Origin: Lachnoclostridium sp. UBA1175
GTDB lineage: Bacteria; Bacillota; Clostridia; Lachnospirales; Lachnospiraceae
Length of the DNA: 64,000 nucleotides
Direction: 5' to 3'
NCBI GenBank assembly: GCA_002311665.1
Contig: DBYX01000002.1
Span: 48,782-112,781, forward strand
The notes under the pieces were generated by a model. It was not told where the DNA came from. It made no database searches and worked only from the letters and a program-made list of their open reading frames with translations. The translations under genes were made by a program, and so were the position numbers. This document shows, in pieces, positions 24,954 through 33,068 of the stretch (position 1 is its first letter; each line of letters begins with the position of its first letter).

Positions 24954-25301
24954 TTATGTGTCCTCCTTAAATTCGTATTCTTTTGCTACATCCACTGCGT
25001 AGTGGTGATAGCCTGTTTCCGTTTCATATTCCACGTAGCGTCTGTCCGTAATTACAAAATCCGAACGGATAAGGGATTTTGTAAGGCTTGTTGCTGTTTG
25101 TAAGTAGTTATCCCTGCTGTAGAGTGATAGCCGCACCTCGTTAACCTCCGAAACGGGCTTATCGTCTGCCGACAACGGAAAGCTGTCCATGATCGGTGTC
25201 ATAACGAGAAAGCAGTCCGGAGCTGCCGAGGTATATGCGCCTGTTTCAACAGGGATATTCAACTCTGCTGCCACGGTTTTTAATTCAGAGAGTATGCTCA
25301 C
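24954..25301 (-). CDS. Tail completion/terminator protein
   Basis: The 115-residue product begins with GTG at 25301, which overlaps the stop of the previous gene (CTGTGA) and has GAGGTGG eight bases upstream inside that gene. The size and position match the neck/tail terminator protein. The end TGYHHYAVDVAKEYEF is seen in this group. Identification is by context more than by motif. Confidence 0.7.
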   Translation of the reverse strand: MSILSELKTVAAELNIPVETGAYTSAAPDCFLVMTPIMDSFPLSADDKPVSEVNEVRLSLYSRDNYLQTATSLTKSLIRSDFVITDRRYVEYETETGYHHYAVDVAKEYEFKEDT

Positions 25302-25729
25302 AGCTTTGCCACCTCTTGTTTCAGTTTTTCCGCCATTGCCGCCTCCGTAGGTTTCTTTGTCTGGCTTTTTGTCCGCTTCATAAAAGGTTTTGCCGGCTGT
25401 CCGCTTTTTCCATATTCGATGATGGATGCGAGCATAGCGTTTGCTTTGCCACCTGAGTGCGGTTCACCAAATCCGACCTTTATGTTGCTGTTGCCGTTCT
25501 TGCCGATGAGGACAGGAGATGTACCGACAGACGAGACGAGCTCACCGGTAGCTCTGGATTTCTTCTTTGTGTTCTTGCCGACCACGGAAGCCAAATTGCT
25601 TCGTAGCTTATCCTCAACAATTTCTGCTCCGGCTTTTAAGACCTCTGCGGCAATTCTGTCCTGCTCTTTACCGAGCCTTGACAGCTTTATCATCAGGTCT
25701 TCGGGCATTGTTATCTTCACGTTAGCCAT
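25298..25729 (-). CDS. HK97 gp10-like tail component
   Basis: The 143-residue basic protein (ITMPEDLMIKLSRLGKEQDRIAAEVLKAGA ... ASIIEYGKSGQPAKPFMKRT) has the family pattern with the GxxAKPFM motif near the end. It acts at the head-tail interface. It overlaps its upstream neighbour by eight bases. Confidence 0.85.
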   Translation of the reverse strand: MANVKITMPEDLMIKLSRLGKEQDRIAAEVLKAGAEIVEDKLRSNLASVVGKNTKKKSRATGELVSSVGTSPVLIGKNGNSNIKVGFGEPHSGGKANAMLASIIEYGKSGQPAKPFMKRTKSQTKKPTEAAMAEKLKQEVAKL

Positions 25730-26057
25730 CGGATTCCTCCATGTGCTTTGCGAGTACCTCGTAATACATCTTTCGCTGCCTTACGTTTTCCACACTCGTG
25801 ATGTCGAATCTATCCGTCCCGATCTTGATGTAGTTTGCTGTTGTCAGTGTCAGATTAGGAATAAAGCGAAAACGAAAAAGCACGTCCGCTTCAGAAAACA
25901 CAGACGAGCTTCTCCATTTTTCGCTCATGTTCTTTTCTTCCATGTAGGCTCTTACGGTTGCAAGAGTGGTTTCGGTGTACGAGGGAAAGCCATCTGCATC
26001 GATGGTTTTTGCTCTCGTGCAGATGGCTATTGTAGTTTGCATTTTTCCTAAGCTCAT
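25722..26057 (-). CDS. Head-tail adaptor (SPP1 gp16-like)
   Basis: The 111-residue protein (start ATG 26057, ATGA overlap with the connector gene) shows the small beta-barrel pattern of head-closure proteins, including ADVLFRFRFIP and IKIGTDRFDITSVENVRQRKMYYEV. It seals the portal after packaging. Confidence 0.8.
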   Translation of the reverse strand: MSLGKMQTTIAICTRAKTIDADGFPSYTETTLATVRAYMEEKNMSEKWRSSSVFSEADVLFRFRFIPNLTLTTANYIKIGTDRFDITSVENVRQRKMYYEVLAKHMEESDG

Positions 26058-26368
26058 ACTTTCCACTCTCTTTCCAGCCTTAGAAGGTTGTTTACCGTCT
26101 TCCAAACCATTTCGCCGGCTGCTGTGCTGTCAGCAAAAAAGCCACCGGTAGAACCGTCACGCGATTCGTAGTAGTGGCTTGCAAGCATGATGATTGCCTG
26201 TTCAGTGTTAGCTGACATATCATTTTCGTCATAGTATCCGGCGGCTAAATGCTGGTAGCCCTCGGCATAGGAAACTGCGGCGGTGATGTAGCTTTGCAAG
26301 AGCGTATCATCTTGATTGTGCTCTACAATCAGGTTTGCCTTGACCTTTGCAAGTAAATTGACTGCCAT
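26054..26368 (-). CDS. Head-tail connector (gp6/gp15-like)
   Basis: The 104-residue helical protein (VEHNQDDTLLQSYITAAVSYAEGYQ ... QAIIMLASHYYESRDG) has the typical connector pattern of HK97 gp6 and related proteins: DDxLLxxYIxAA and a late ASHYYExR. AAGGAGG precedes the ATG. Confidence 0.85.
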   Translation of the reverse strand: MAVNLLAKVKANLIVEHNQDDTLLQSYITAAVSYAEGYQHLAAGYYDENDMSANTEQAIIMLASHYYESRDGSTGGFFADSTAAGEMVWKTVNNLLRLEREWKV

Positions 26369-26386
26369 TTATCACCGCCTCCTTTC

Positions 26387-26716
26387 TTAATCGGTTGCTT
26401 CGTCCGCAGCCATAAATCCTGCTGCTTTCAGTTTTGCAAGCAGGGCATTAAAAGCGGTTTTAAGGTCTGCAACAGTTGACGCGGTACTGTCTTCCTGATT
26501 TTCACAGGGAATTACCCCGTCTGCCGAAAGCACACCGTTGCTGTCAATGGAAAGACCTTCGCCAACCTTGATGCCGCCGAGAGTGTCTGCCGATGCTTTG
26601 TTAAGAGGGTTGGCGGAAAGGCCTTCGACCTCTACGCCATCCTCAAATACTACCTTGCCGCCAAAGTGAGTGACATCGCCGCCTTGCTCGGTATAGTTCT
26701 TTGCGTTATAACTCAT
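26387..26716 (-). CDS. Head fibre/decoration protein
   Basis: The 109-residue product has a beta-rich middle (GGKVVFEDGVEVEGLS, ADTLGGIKVGEGLSID) with Gly-rich turns like phage head fibre proteins, and a helical tail (DLKTAFNALLAKLKAAG). It directly follows the capsid gene, which supports a capsid accessory role. Confidence 0.7.
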   Translation of the reverse strand: MSYNAKNYTEQGGDVTHFGGKVVFEDGVEVEGLSANPLNKASADTLGGIKVGEGLSIDSNGVLSADGVIPCENQEDSTASTVADLKTAFNALLAKLKAAGFMAADEATD

Positions 26717-26727
26717 GGTTTACCTCC

Positions 26728-27927
26728 TTACGCCTTCATCTGAAGGACTTTGATGGCTTCAGGAAGGATAAGCTTGCCGTCAACACGCTGGGTTGCGACA
26801 AAGCCTGTCTGGTCGGTTGCGGCATAAAGTTCGGACAGCTTCTTAAAGACTCTGCCCTGACGGTCAGCGATCCAGTAGTAGCTGAAATCACCGAACGCGA
26901 TGACCTTTGCACCGGATGCGATGGTAGGCACATAAGAGGAAGTCTTCACAGGTCTTCCGAGGAGAGTATCGGGAGTGCCGGAAGTAAGAGCAGGCTGCCA
27001 GAGGTAGTTTCCGTTGCCGTCCTTGAGTTTACGGATCGCCTTTACGGTTGCATCGTTTACGACCCATACAGCGTTCTTGCGGTAAGGTGCGCCGAGACTG
27101 TAGAAGAGGTCGATAACTTCGTCAGCGGTAATAGCGGATGCAGATCCGGCAGTGACACCGACCTGTGCGCCGCCCGTACCGTTGAAGATTCCGACAGGCT
27201 TGCCGGAGCCGTCACCGTTGAAGAAAGCATCTTCTTCCTTGCTGCCGATCCTGCGGGCGAACTCTTTGGAAATGTACTGTTCAAGGTTGAAAACGGAGTC
27301 ATTTAAGAGTTCGTTGGAAACCTTGATGAGAGTGCCGAGTTTGTACGCACCGATGGAAACCTGAGTGAAGGAATCGTCACTTTCGGTGATGGAGCCTTCC
27401 TCATCGACCCAGGATGCAGTACCCTTGGTAGCTACAACAGGGATCTTTCTGTCACCGGACGCAGTCTGGATAACATGAGCGAGCGTACGGAAAATGTTCT
27501 CGGATTCGAGTGCCTCAACAAGGGTATGCTCAAACTCATCGGGAACGAGATAGCCGCCTTCGGAATCGGTGCCTTCCTGGAGGGCATTGGCAATTTCGGG
27601 ACGGATGTTCTTCTGACGCATAGCGTTCCAGAAGGACTTGTTATACGCTTTGGATGCTCTGCCGGTCTTTTCCTCATCATCGGCGGCCTTCATAGGCTTT
27701 TCGGTGATAGGAGTGCCGACAGGCTTATTCATTTCGGCTTCGAGAGCCTCTTTTCTTTCCATACGCTTGATCTCGTTGGTAAGGGCATCAAAGTCCTTTT
27801 CCATCTTTGCGTAGGAAGCATCGTCCTCGGCGGAGAGAACTCCGTCAGAACCGGTGCGGGTGTCGAGGAAGGCAGTCATGCTCTTCCAGAGATTGGCGCG
27901 CTTATCACGCAGTTCAGTAATGGTCAT
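26728..27927 (-). CDS. Major capsid protein (HK97 fold)
   Basis: The 399-residue protein has an N-terminal coiled-coil delta domain (residues about 10-65, ERKEAL end). The mature HK97-type shell domain follows from about residue 90 (GYLVPDEFEHTLVEALESENIFR, FARRIGSKEEDAFFNGDGSGKPVGIFN, LLGRPV). The delta region is normally removed by the neighbouring ClpP-type prohead protease. The ATG at 27927 is chosen for its spacing of eight to GGAGG; the ATG at 27933 is too close. Confidence 0.93.
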   Translation of the reverse strand: MTITELRDKRANLWKSMTAFLDTRTGSDGVLSAEDDASYAKMEKDFDALTNEIKRMERKEALEAEMNKPVGTPITEKPMKAADDEEKTGRASKAYNKSFWNAMRQKNIRPEIANALQEGTDSEGGYLVPDEFEHTLVEALESENIFRTLAHVIQTASGDRKIPVVATKGTASWVDEEGSITESDDSFTQVSIGAYKLGTLIKVSNELLNDSVFNLEQYISKEFARRIGSKEEDAFFNGDGSGKPVGIFNGTGGAQVGVTAGSASAITADEVIDLFYSLGAPYRKNAVWVVNDATVKAIRKLKDGNGNYLWQPALTSGTPDTLLGRPVKTSSYVPTIASGAKVIAFGDFSYYWIADRQGRVFKKLSELYAATDQTGFVATQRVDGKLILPEAIKVLQMKA

Positions 27928-27943
27928 AATCATTTCCTCCTGA

Positions 27944-28651
27944 TTACATATAGTTTTTGATCATGTTGAGACGCTGTCTTAACTCATTGACAGAGCGTCC
28001 CACGGATTTCTTCTCCGCCTTTTGGGAGATACGGTTGATGAGCGCCTTTTCCACGGAACTTGCGGAAAAAGTGTAGGCTTCGAGTTCTGCGTTCAGCTTT
28101 TCATCTGTGAGCAGGTCATCCGCAAAGCCGAGTTCGATTGCTTTCTTTGCGTTCATCCAGGTGGTCTCGTCCATCATGTGGGAAAGCTGTGTGTGCGAAA
28201 TACCCGTCTTGATCTCGTAGGCATTGATAATGCTTTCCTTGACCTCATCGAGCATCTCGATAGCTTTCTTCATATCGACATGGTCACCGAATGCCGCAGT
28301 TGCGGGGTTATGGATCATCATGAGAGCGGTCGGTGCCATCAGCACCTTTGTGCCTGCCATAGCAATGACGGAAGCAGCCGATGCTGCAATGCCGTCAATC
28401 TTGACAGTGACGTTTCCCTTGTAATCCATGAGCATGGAATAGATCTGGCTTGCCGCAATGCAGTCACCGCCCGGAGAGTTGATCCAGATGGTGACGGGAC
28501 CGTTTCCTGCAAAAAGTTCATCCTTGAACATCTGCGGTGTGATGTCATCGTCAAACCAGCTTTCCTCGGCAATCGTGCCGTACAGTTCAAGAATTCTCTC
28601 TTCGGATGGACTTGCGTCCGCCTGATTCTTCCAGTTCCAGAATTTCTTCAT
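27944..28651 (-). CDS. ClpP-type prohead protease
   Basis: The 235-residue protein has the ClpP catalytic layout: INSPGGDCIAASQIYSML, Ser in GIAASAASVIAMAG, and His in PTALMMIHNPATAAFG. It processes the capsid delta domain. It begins within the portal gene end (65-base overlap) behind AAGGAGG and lies directly before the capsid gene. Confidence 0.92.
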   Translation of the reverse strand: MKKFWNWKNQADASPSEERILELYGTIAEESWFDDDITPQMFKDELFAGNGPVTIWINSPGGDCIAASQIYSMLMDYKGNVTVKIDGIAASAASVIAMAGTKVLMAPTALMMIHNPATAAFGDHVDMKKAIEMLDEVKESIINAYEIKTGISHTQLSHMMDETTWMNAKKAIELGFADDLLTDEKLNAELEAYTFSASSVEKALINRISQKAEKKSVGRSVNELRQRLNMIKNYM

Positions 28652-29906
28652 TTTCGGAATCGTCCTCCTTTCCGTCATTGGTATTTGCAAAAGCACCTGC
28701 CTTCTCAAGCGGGAGCATATTGCCGTTAATGAGATAAAGATTGCCGCCGTCCTCGTCCGGGATAAGGTCAAGGTTCTCCAGTTCACGGATGTCATTGGCA
28801 GACATCCAGCCGTTCTGCCTTGCCGTTGCGTAGCCCTGCATACGGGATGCGTAATCTCCTCGGAGCAGTCCTTCCACATTGAATTTCACAAAGTACGATT
28901 TCTTTTCCTCCGTGGTGAAGAGAGTCCTTTGGATGGACTGCTCCCAACGAATGACCCACGGGTCGAGCGTGTACTTTACAAACTCAAGGGATTGCTGCTC
29001 AATATTTGAAAACGAGGACTTTTCCAAATCGCCCACCATGTGAGGAGGGACACGGAAAATCCTCGCTATCTCATTTATCTGAAATTTTCTTGTCTCCAAA
29101 AACTGTGCTTCATTCGGAGAGATGGAAATCGGTGTGTACTTCATTCCTTCCTCCAAAACAGCTACCTTGTTGGAGTTGCCGGAGCCGCCGAATGTGTTCT
29201 GCCAGGACTCCCTTACACGGCTCGGGTCTTTTATCGTGCCGGGGTGTTCAAGGACACCCGAAGGTGCGGCACCGTTGGCATAAAACTTACTGCCGTATTC
29301 CTCGGCTGCGATGGCAAGACCGATGGCATTTTTCGCCATAGCTATCGGCGAATATCCCACCAGTCCGTCAAAGCCGAGTCCCGGAATATGAAGAACATCT
29401 CTCGGTGAAAGGATCACTGTGCCGGTATCCTTTAGTGCTTCGTCAGTATTTCGCTGATACTGATAGAACAGTTTTCCGTTTTCATCTCTGTCCACGGTCA
29501 TCTTGTTCGGCATCAAAGGATAGAGAGCCACGATTTCGCCTTTGCCGTTACGGATGATCTGTGCATAGGCATTTCCCCAAAGCAAAAGATGAGTCATCAG
29601 CGTTTCTCTGAACACAAATGAACTCATCTCCGGATTCGGCTCATCATGAAGAAGAAGGTACAGCGGATGATCGATTGCCTTTTCCTTGCTGCCGTCTTTG
29701 TTGTATCTGTAAACATGAACCGGAAGTTCTGCCACAGCCTCGGAGAGAATCCTTACGCAAGCATAGACTGCAGTCATCTGCATGGCACTTCTTTCGGTTA
29801 CAAGTTTTCCTGCCGAAGAGCCTCCCATAAAGAAGGAGTATCCGCTCCCGGCAGTTCGGTTTTCGGGACCGTCACGATTACGGAACAGTCCGCTGAATAT
29901 TCCCAT
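28587..29906 (-). CDS. Portal protein (HK97 family)
   Basis: The 439-residue protein shows the HK97-type portal pattern (TAVYACVRILSEAVAELPVHVY, HPLYLLLHDEPNPEMSSFVF, GNAYAQIIRNGKGEIVALYPL, IARIFRVPPHMVGDLEKSSFSN). The ATG at 29906 is used because GGAGG lies nine bases upstream. The acidic C-terminus overlaps the protease start. Confidence 0.93.
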   Translation of the reverse strand: MGIFSGLFRNRDGPENRTAGSGYSFFMGGSSAGKLVTERSAMQMTAVYACVRILSEAVAELPVHVYRYNKDGSKEKAIDHPLYLLLHDEPNPEMSSFVFRETLMTHLLLWGNAYAQIIRNGKGEIVALYPLMPNKMTVDRDENGKLFYQYQRNTDEALKDTGTVILSPRDVLHIPGLGFDGLVGYSPIAMAKNAIGLAIAAEEYGSKFYANGAAPSGVLEHPGTIKDPSRVRESWQNTFGGSGNSNKVAVLEEGMKYTPISISPNEAQFLETRKFQINEIARIFRVPPHMVGDLEKSSFSNIEQQSLEFVKYTLDPWVIRWEQSIQRTLFTTEEKKSYFVKFNVEGLLRGDYASRMQGYATARQNGWMSANDIRELENLDLIPDEDGGNLYLINGNMLPLEKAGAFANTNDGKEDDSENEEILELEESGGRKSIRRENS

Positions 29907-29921
29907 AGCTTTTTCCTCCAT

Positions 29922-31490
29922 TTAAAAAACGAGCAGACCCCGTGTATCGTAGACCGACTCGCTTGTATCGTATCCGCACCGTATCGCGCGGTCGAGCGCC
30001 ATGATCATGGCAATGGCACCATCTATCTTTTCCGTTGACTTGGATTTGTCCGCCTTTATGTTTCCGGCGGGGTCTGTACGGATGCAGATATTATCCATGT
30101 TCCACCTAAGAACCGGATGCCCGCCGTGAGCAATGTTCTGCTGAAGTGTCAGCGTCATAAGTTCCTTTGTCGGGGGACTCATACTTGCAAATCCCTGTCC
30201 CATAGGAACTACGGTGAATCCCATACCTTCAAGGTTCTGTACGCACTGTGTCGCACCCCAACGGTCGAAGGCAATCTCACGGATGTTGTACTTCGTGCCG
30301 AGTTCCTCGATGAACTTTTCTATAAAGCCATAGTGAATTACATTGCCTTCCGTGGTTTGGATGTAGCCTTGTCTTTCCCACAGGTCATACGGAACATGGT
30401 CACGCTTGACACGAAGGTCAAGCGTATCCTCCGGTATCCAGAAGTATGGAAGGACATAGTACGGTGCGTCCTCATCTTCCGGTGGGAACACCAGGCAAAA
30501 AGCGGTAAGGTCCGTAGTGGATGAGAGGTCGAGCCCACCGTAGCAGACACGGCCTTCCAGCATCTCCGGATTGAAGGGACTGCCGCAAGCATCCCATTTG
30601 TCCATCGGCATCCATCGGACAGCCTGCTTGACCCATTGATTGAGACGAAGCTGACGGAAGGAATTTTCCTCGGCGGGATTCTGCTTTGCCTGTTCGCAGG
30701 CGGTTTGGACTTTGTCCATTCCTATCGTGATACCGAGAGAGGGATTGGCTTTTTTCCAGACCTTCGGATCAGTCCAGTCCTCATCCTCATCGACTCCGAA
30801 GATGACAGGATAAAAAGTAGAATCGTGTTTTCTGCCTTCAAGAATGTCTTTTGCCTTTTGATGCTGTTCAAAGCAGATGGAGTTCACGTTATCTCCGGCT
30901 GTGGTAATAAGAAAGTACAGAGGCTGCATTCTCGCATCACCGCTGCCTTTCGTCATAACATCAAACAGCTTCCTGTTCGGCTGGGTATGCAACTCATCAA
31001 AGATAACACCGTGAATGTTAAAGCCGTGCTTGTTTGCGACGTCGGCAGACAGAGCCTTGTACTTGCTCCCGGTCGGATTGTATTCCATTTCCTTCTGCGA
31101 CTGCCGTATGGTCATTTTGCTCATAAGGAGCGGACTTCGCTTGACCATTTCAAGCGCCACATCAAATACGATTTTCGCCTGGTCACGGTCTGCGGCACAG
31201 CCGTATACCTGTGCGCCGGGTTCAAAGTCTGCACAAAGTAGATAAAGGGCAACGGCAGCCGCAAGTTCAGACTTGCCGTTCTTCTTCGGAATCTCGATGT
31301 AGGCGGTATTGAACTGCCTGTATCCGTTCGGTTTCAGAATTCCGAAGATGTCTCTTATGATCTGTTCCTGCCAGTCGATGAGTTCAAAAGGTTCACCATC
31401 CCATTGACCCTGGGTGTGACAGCAGAACTTTTCGATAAAGCACACCGCATGGTCTGCGGCATCCTTATCGTAGTAGCTGTCTTTTGCCAT
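29922..31490 (-). CDS. Terminase large subunit
   Basis: The 522-residue packaging motor has an ATPase domain with the Walker A-like PKKNGKSE (residues about 69-75) and Walker B/DE box GVIFDELHTQ (161-170). A nuclease domain follows with its first acidic residue in GGLDLSSTTD (Asp321). It cuts and pumps phage DNA into the prohead. Confidence 0.94.
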   Translation of the reverse strand: MAKDSYYDKDAADHAVCFIEKFCCHTQGQWDGEPFELIDWQEQIIRDIFGILKPNGYRQFNTAYIEIPKKNGKSELAAAVALYLLCADFEPGAQVYGCAADRDQAKIVFDVALEMVKRSPLLMSKMTIRQSQKEMEYNPTGSKYKALSADVANKHGFNIHGVIFDELHTQPNRKLFDVMTKGSGDARMQPLYFLITTAGDNVNSICFEQHQKAKDILEGRKHDSTFYPVIFGVDEDEDWTDPKVWKKANPSLGITIGMDKVQTACEQAKQNPAEENSFRQLRLNQWVKQAVRWMPMDKWDACGSPFNPEMLEGRVCYGGLDLSSTTDLTAFCLVFPPEDEDAPYYVLPYFWIPEDTLDLRVKRDHVPYDLWERQGYIQTTEGNVIHYGFIEKFIEELGTKYNIREIAFDRWGATQCVQNLEGMGFTVVPMGQGFASMSPPTKELMTLTLQQNIAHGGHPVLRWNMDNICIRTDPAGNIKADKSKSTEKIDGAIAMIMALDRAIRCGYDTSESVYDTRGLLVF

Positions 31491-31624
31491 GAAGCGTGTC
31501 GGCTTATAGTTTTTCAGTTTTCGTATCGTAAAGCCTCACCTCCGGACATAAAAATAACAGCCTTGCGGCTGCTTCATGTACGAGAGAAAGAGCCTCTCGG
31601 CTCAATCTCCGCTGATTGGTTTTG

Positions 31625-31852
31625 TCAGTAGTTTTCGCTGTGAAGGAGAATCTCCAAGGCGAATGCTGTGTTCTGATCGACCGGAGCGACATCTTCACCT
31701 CTGTCGAAGTTATAGACGATCTCGCCGTTACGCTTCAGCATCAGCTTTGAAATGCGTCCGCCGTTGATTCCCCGCTCAGACCCCTCATTGTACTGCTTCA
31801 TCCAGTAATGAAAAATGTCTCCGTTTACTCGCAGGCTGCCTTCTTTCCACAT
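31625..31852 (-). CDS. Small phage protein of unknown function
   Basis: The 75-residue product (MWKEGSLRVNGDIFHYWMKQ...) has GGAGG nine bases before its ATG. It is often found in this position between DUF5049 and TerL genes of clostridial phages. It looks like a small alpha/beta protein with the middle SERGINGGRISKLMLKR. I cannot assign a role. Confidence 0.7.
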   Translation of the reverse strand: MWKEGSLRVNGDIFHYWMKQYNEGSERGINGGRISKLMLKRNGEIVYNFDRGEDVAPVDQNTAFALEILLHSENY

Positions 31853-31865
31853 TGCCGCATCCTCC

Positions 31866-32042
31866 TTATTCTTCGCCGGTCAGGATAAAGCGTACATACT
31901 TTGCTTTTTCCTCTTCGATGAAGGTCACCAGTTCGTAGAAGTCCATATCGTAGGCAATGCGCTGAACGGCACTCAAGTCGAACATATTCGTGAGTCCCGT
32001 GTCACGGACTGCGAGGATCTGCTCCTTTACTCTTTCGTCCAT
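31866..32042 (-). CDS. DUF5049-like phage protein
   Basis: The 58-residue protein (MDERVKEQILAVRDTGLTNM FDLSAVQRIAYDMDF...) matches DUF5049. Its ATG overlaps the stop of the upstream gene (TGATG) with GGAGGTG upstream, so translation is coupled. Function unknown. Confidence 0.75.
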   Translation of the reverse strand: MDERVKEQILAVRDTGLTNMFDLSAVQRIAYDMDFYELVTFIEEEKAKYVRFILTGEE

Positions 32043-32263
32043 CAGTCGCACCTCCTGCAGCTGTCTTCTCCGTAGGCTACGGAAAGTCCCGAGCCGTTGT
32101 CCCAGCGAACCATGATGCTGCCGATGTCATCCACGCCGATGACCGTGCCTTTTGTGCCGACCGGCGGTGCCTGGGAATCATCCATATGGAGAAGCTCCAC
32201 ACGGCAGCCTGCGGGATACTGTTTTTTCAGTCTCTCAACGACTTCTCTCGGAATACCGAACAT
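32042..32263 (-). CDS. DUF4314-like phage protein
   Basis: The 73-residue product has an SH3-like beta pattern (GCRVELLHMDDSQAPPVGTK, GTVIGVDDIGSIMVRWDNGS) characteristic of DUF4314. It follows the 237-residue protein gene directly. Function unknown. Confidence 0.8.
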   Translation of the reverse strand: MFGIPREVVERLKKQYPAGCRVELLHMDDSQAPPVGTKGTVIGVDDIGSIMVRWDNGSGLSVAYGEDSCRRCD

Positions 32264-32977
32264 TTACTCCACCTCCTTGTCTTCCTTGCTCTTGAAAGCC
32301 GAGTTCCCGGAAAGGCGGGAAAGAAGGATCTTTCTTGCTCCCTTGAACTCGTCACCGATGAATCCGAGGCGGAGAAGGAAACATCTGAATGCGTACTTGT
32401 CGTTGTCGGTATCCTTTTCCTTGGCGGTGACCCGCTTGGCTCCTTTGGCAAATGCCATCAGCTTGTTTAAGAAAAGGATGCAGGCAAGTTTCTCGTCTTC
32501 CTTTGCGGAAAGGTCAAGCTTGAACCAGGGGAATTGAATGGTGTGTTCATCCTTGTTCCAGTTGACCTCGGTGGAGATGGCATCGAATGCCTTTGTGATA
32601 AGGCTTTTCTTTGCTTCGCAGAGTGCCTTGAACCTTTCAAAGGCGGCCTCGTCAAATCCGGTATCCGGGAAGGAAAGCGTAACGCTGTCAATGTCCTCTA
32701 TGGAGTCAATGGAAGGTGCTGCGGAAAACTTCTCGGCTACCGCCGAAATGTCGCTCTCAAAACCCTCATCGTAGAGATGCTCCAGAAGCCTTTCGATGAC
32801 CTCGGAATCGGTTCTGTCATCGAAGATAAGGTTGCCGTCACGGTCAATGGTGAAGTAATCGATTTCGTAAGCGAAAGTCGGTGCGCCTGCGTATTTTACA
32901 TCTGCCTCAAGCCAGGTGCCGATTGTCTGTGCAAGGTTCTTTCTTGCCTTGCCGGGTACGTTGTAGTGAATTGTCAT
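32264..32977 (-). CDS. Phage protein, first gene of the late operon
   Basis: The 237-residue acidic protein (MTIHYNVPGKARKNLAQTIG...) belongs to a family often labelled virulence-related protein in clostridial prophages. It has no catalytic motif that I can see. AAGGAGG lies before the ATG, and the shared promoter element B lies about 35-60 bases further upstream. Confidence 0.7.
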   Translation of the reverse strand: MTIHYNVPGKARKNLAQTIGTWLEADVKYAGAPTFAYEIDYFTIDRDGNLIFDDRTDSEVIERLLEHLYDEGFESDISAVAEKFSAAPSIDSIEDIDSVTLSFPDTGFDEAAFERFKALCEAKKSLITKAFDAISTEVNWNKDEHTIQFPWFKLDLSAKEDEKLACILFLNKLMAFAKGAKRVTAKEKDTDNDKYAFRCFLLRLGFIGDEFKGARKILLSRLSGNSAFKSKEDKEVE

Positions 32978-33008
32978 GGTGTTGATCCTCCTTTAATTTT
33001 GGTAGTAC

Positions 33009-33039
33009 ATATATCACTCTAAACGGCTGTAATAGCAAG
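33009..33039 (-). promoter_or_regulatory. Late operon promoter (shared element B)
   Basis: CTTGCTATTA, five variable bases, then GTTTAGAGTGATATAT on the minus strand, as at 14067-14097. TTGCTA-N17-GATATA is the likely core. It would drive the genes from 32977 leftward. Confidence 0.7.
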
Positions 33040-33068
33040 TCATATGTGAGAAATATACTGCACAAATA

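Noticed and set aside
28022..28729. Plus frame opposite the prohead protease
   Set aside because: The minus strand has the complete ClpP catalytic set; the plus frame is a shadow.
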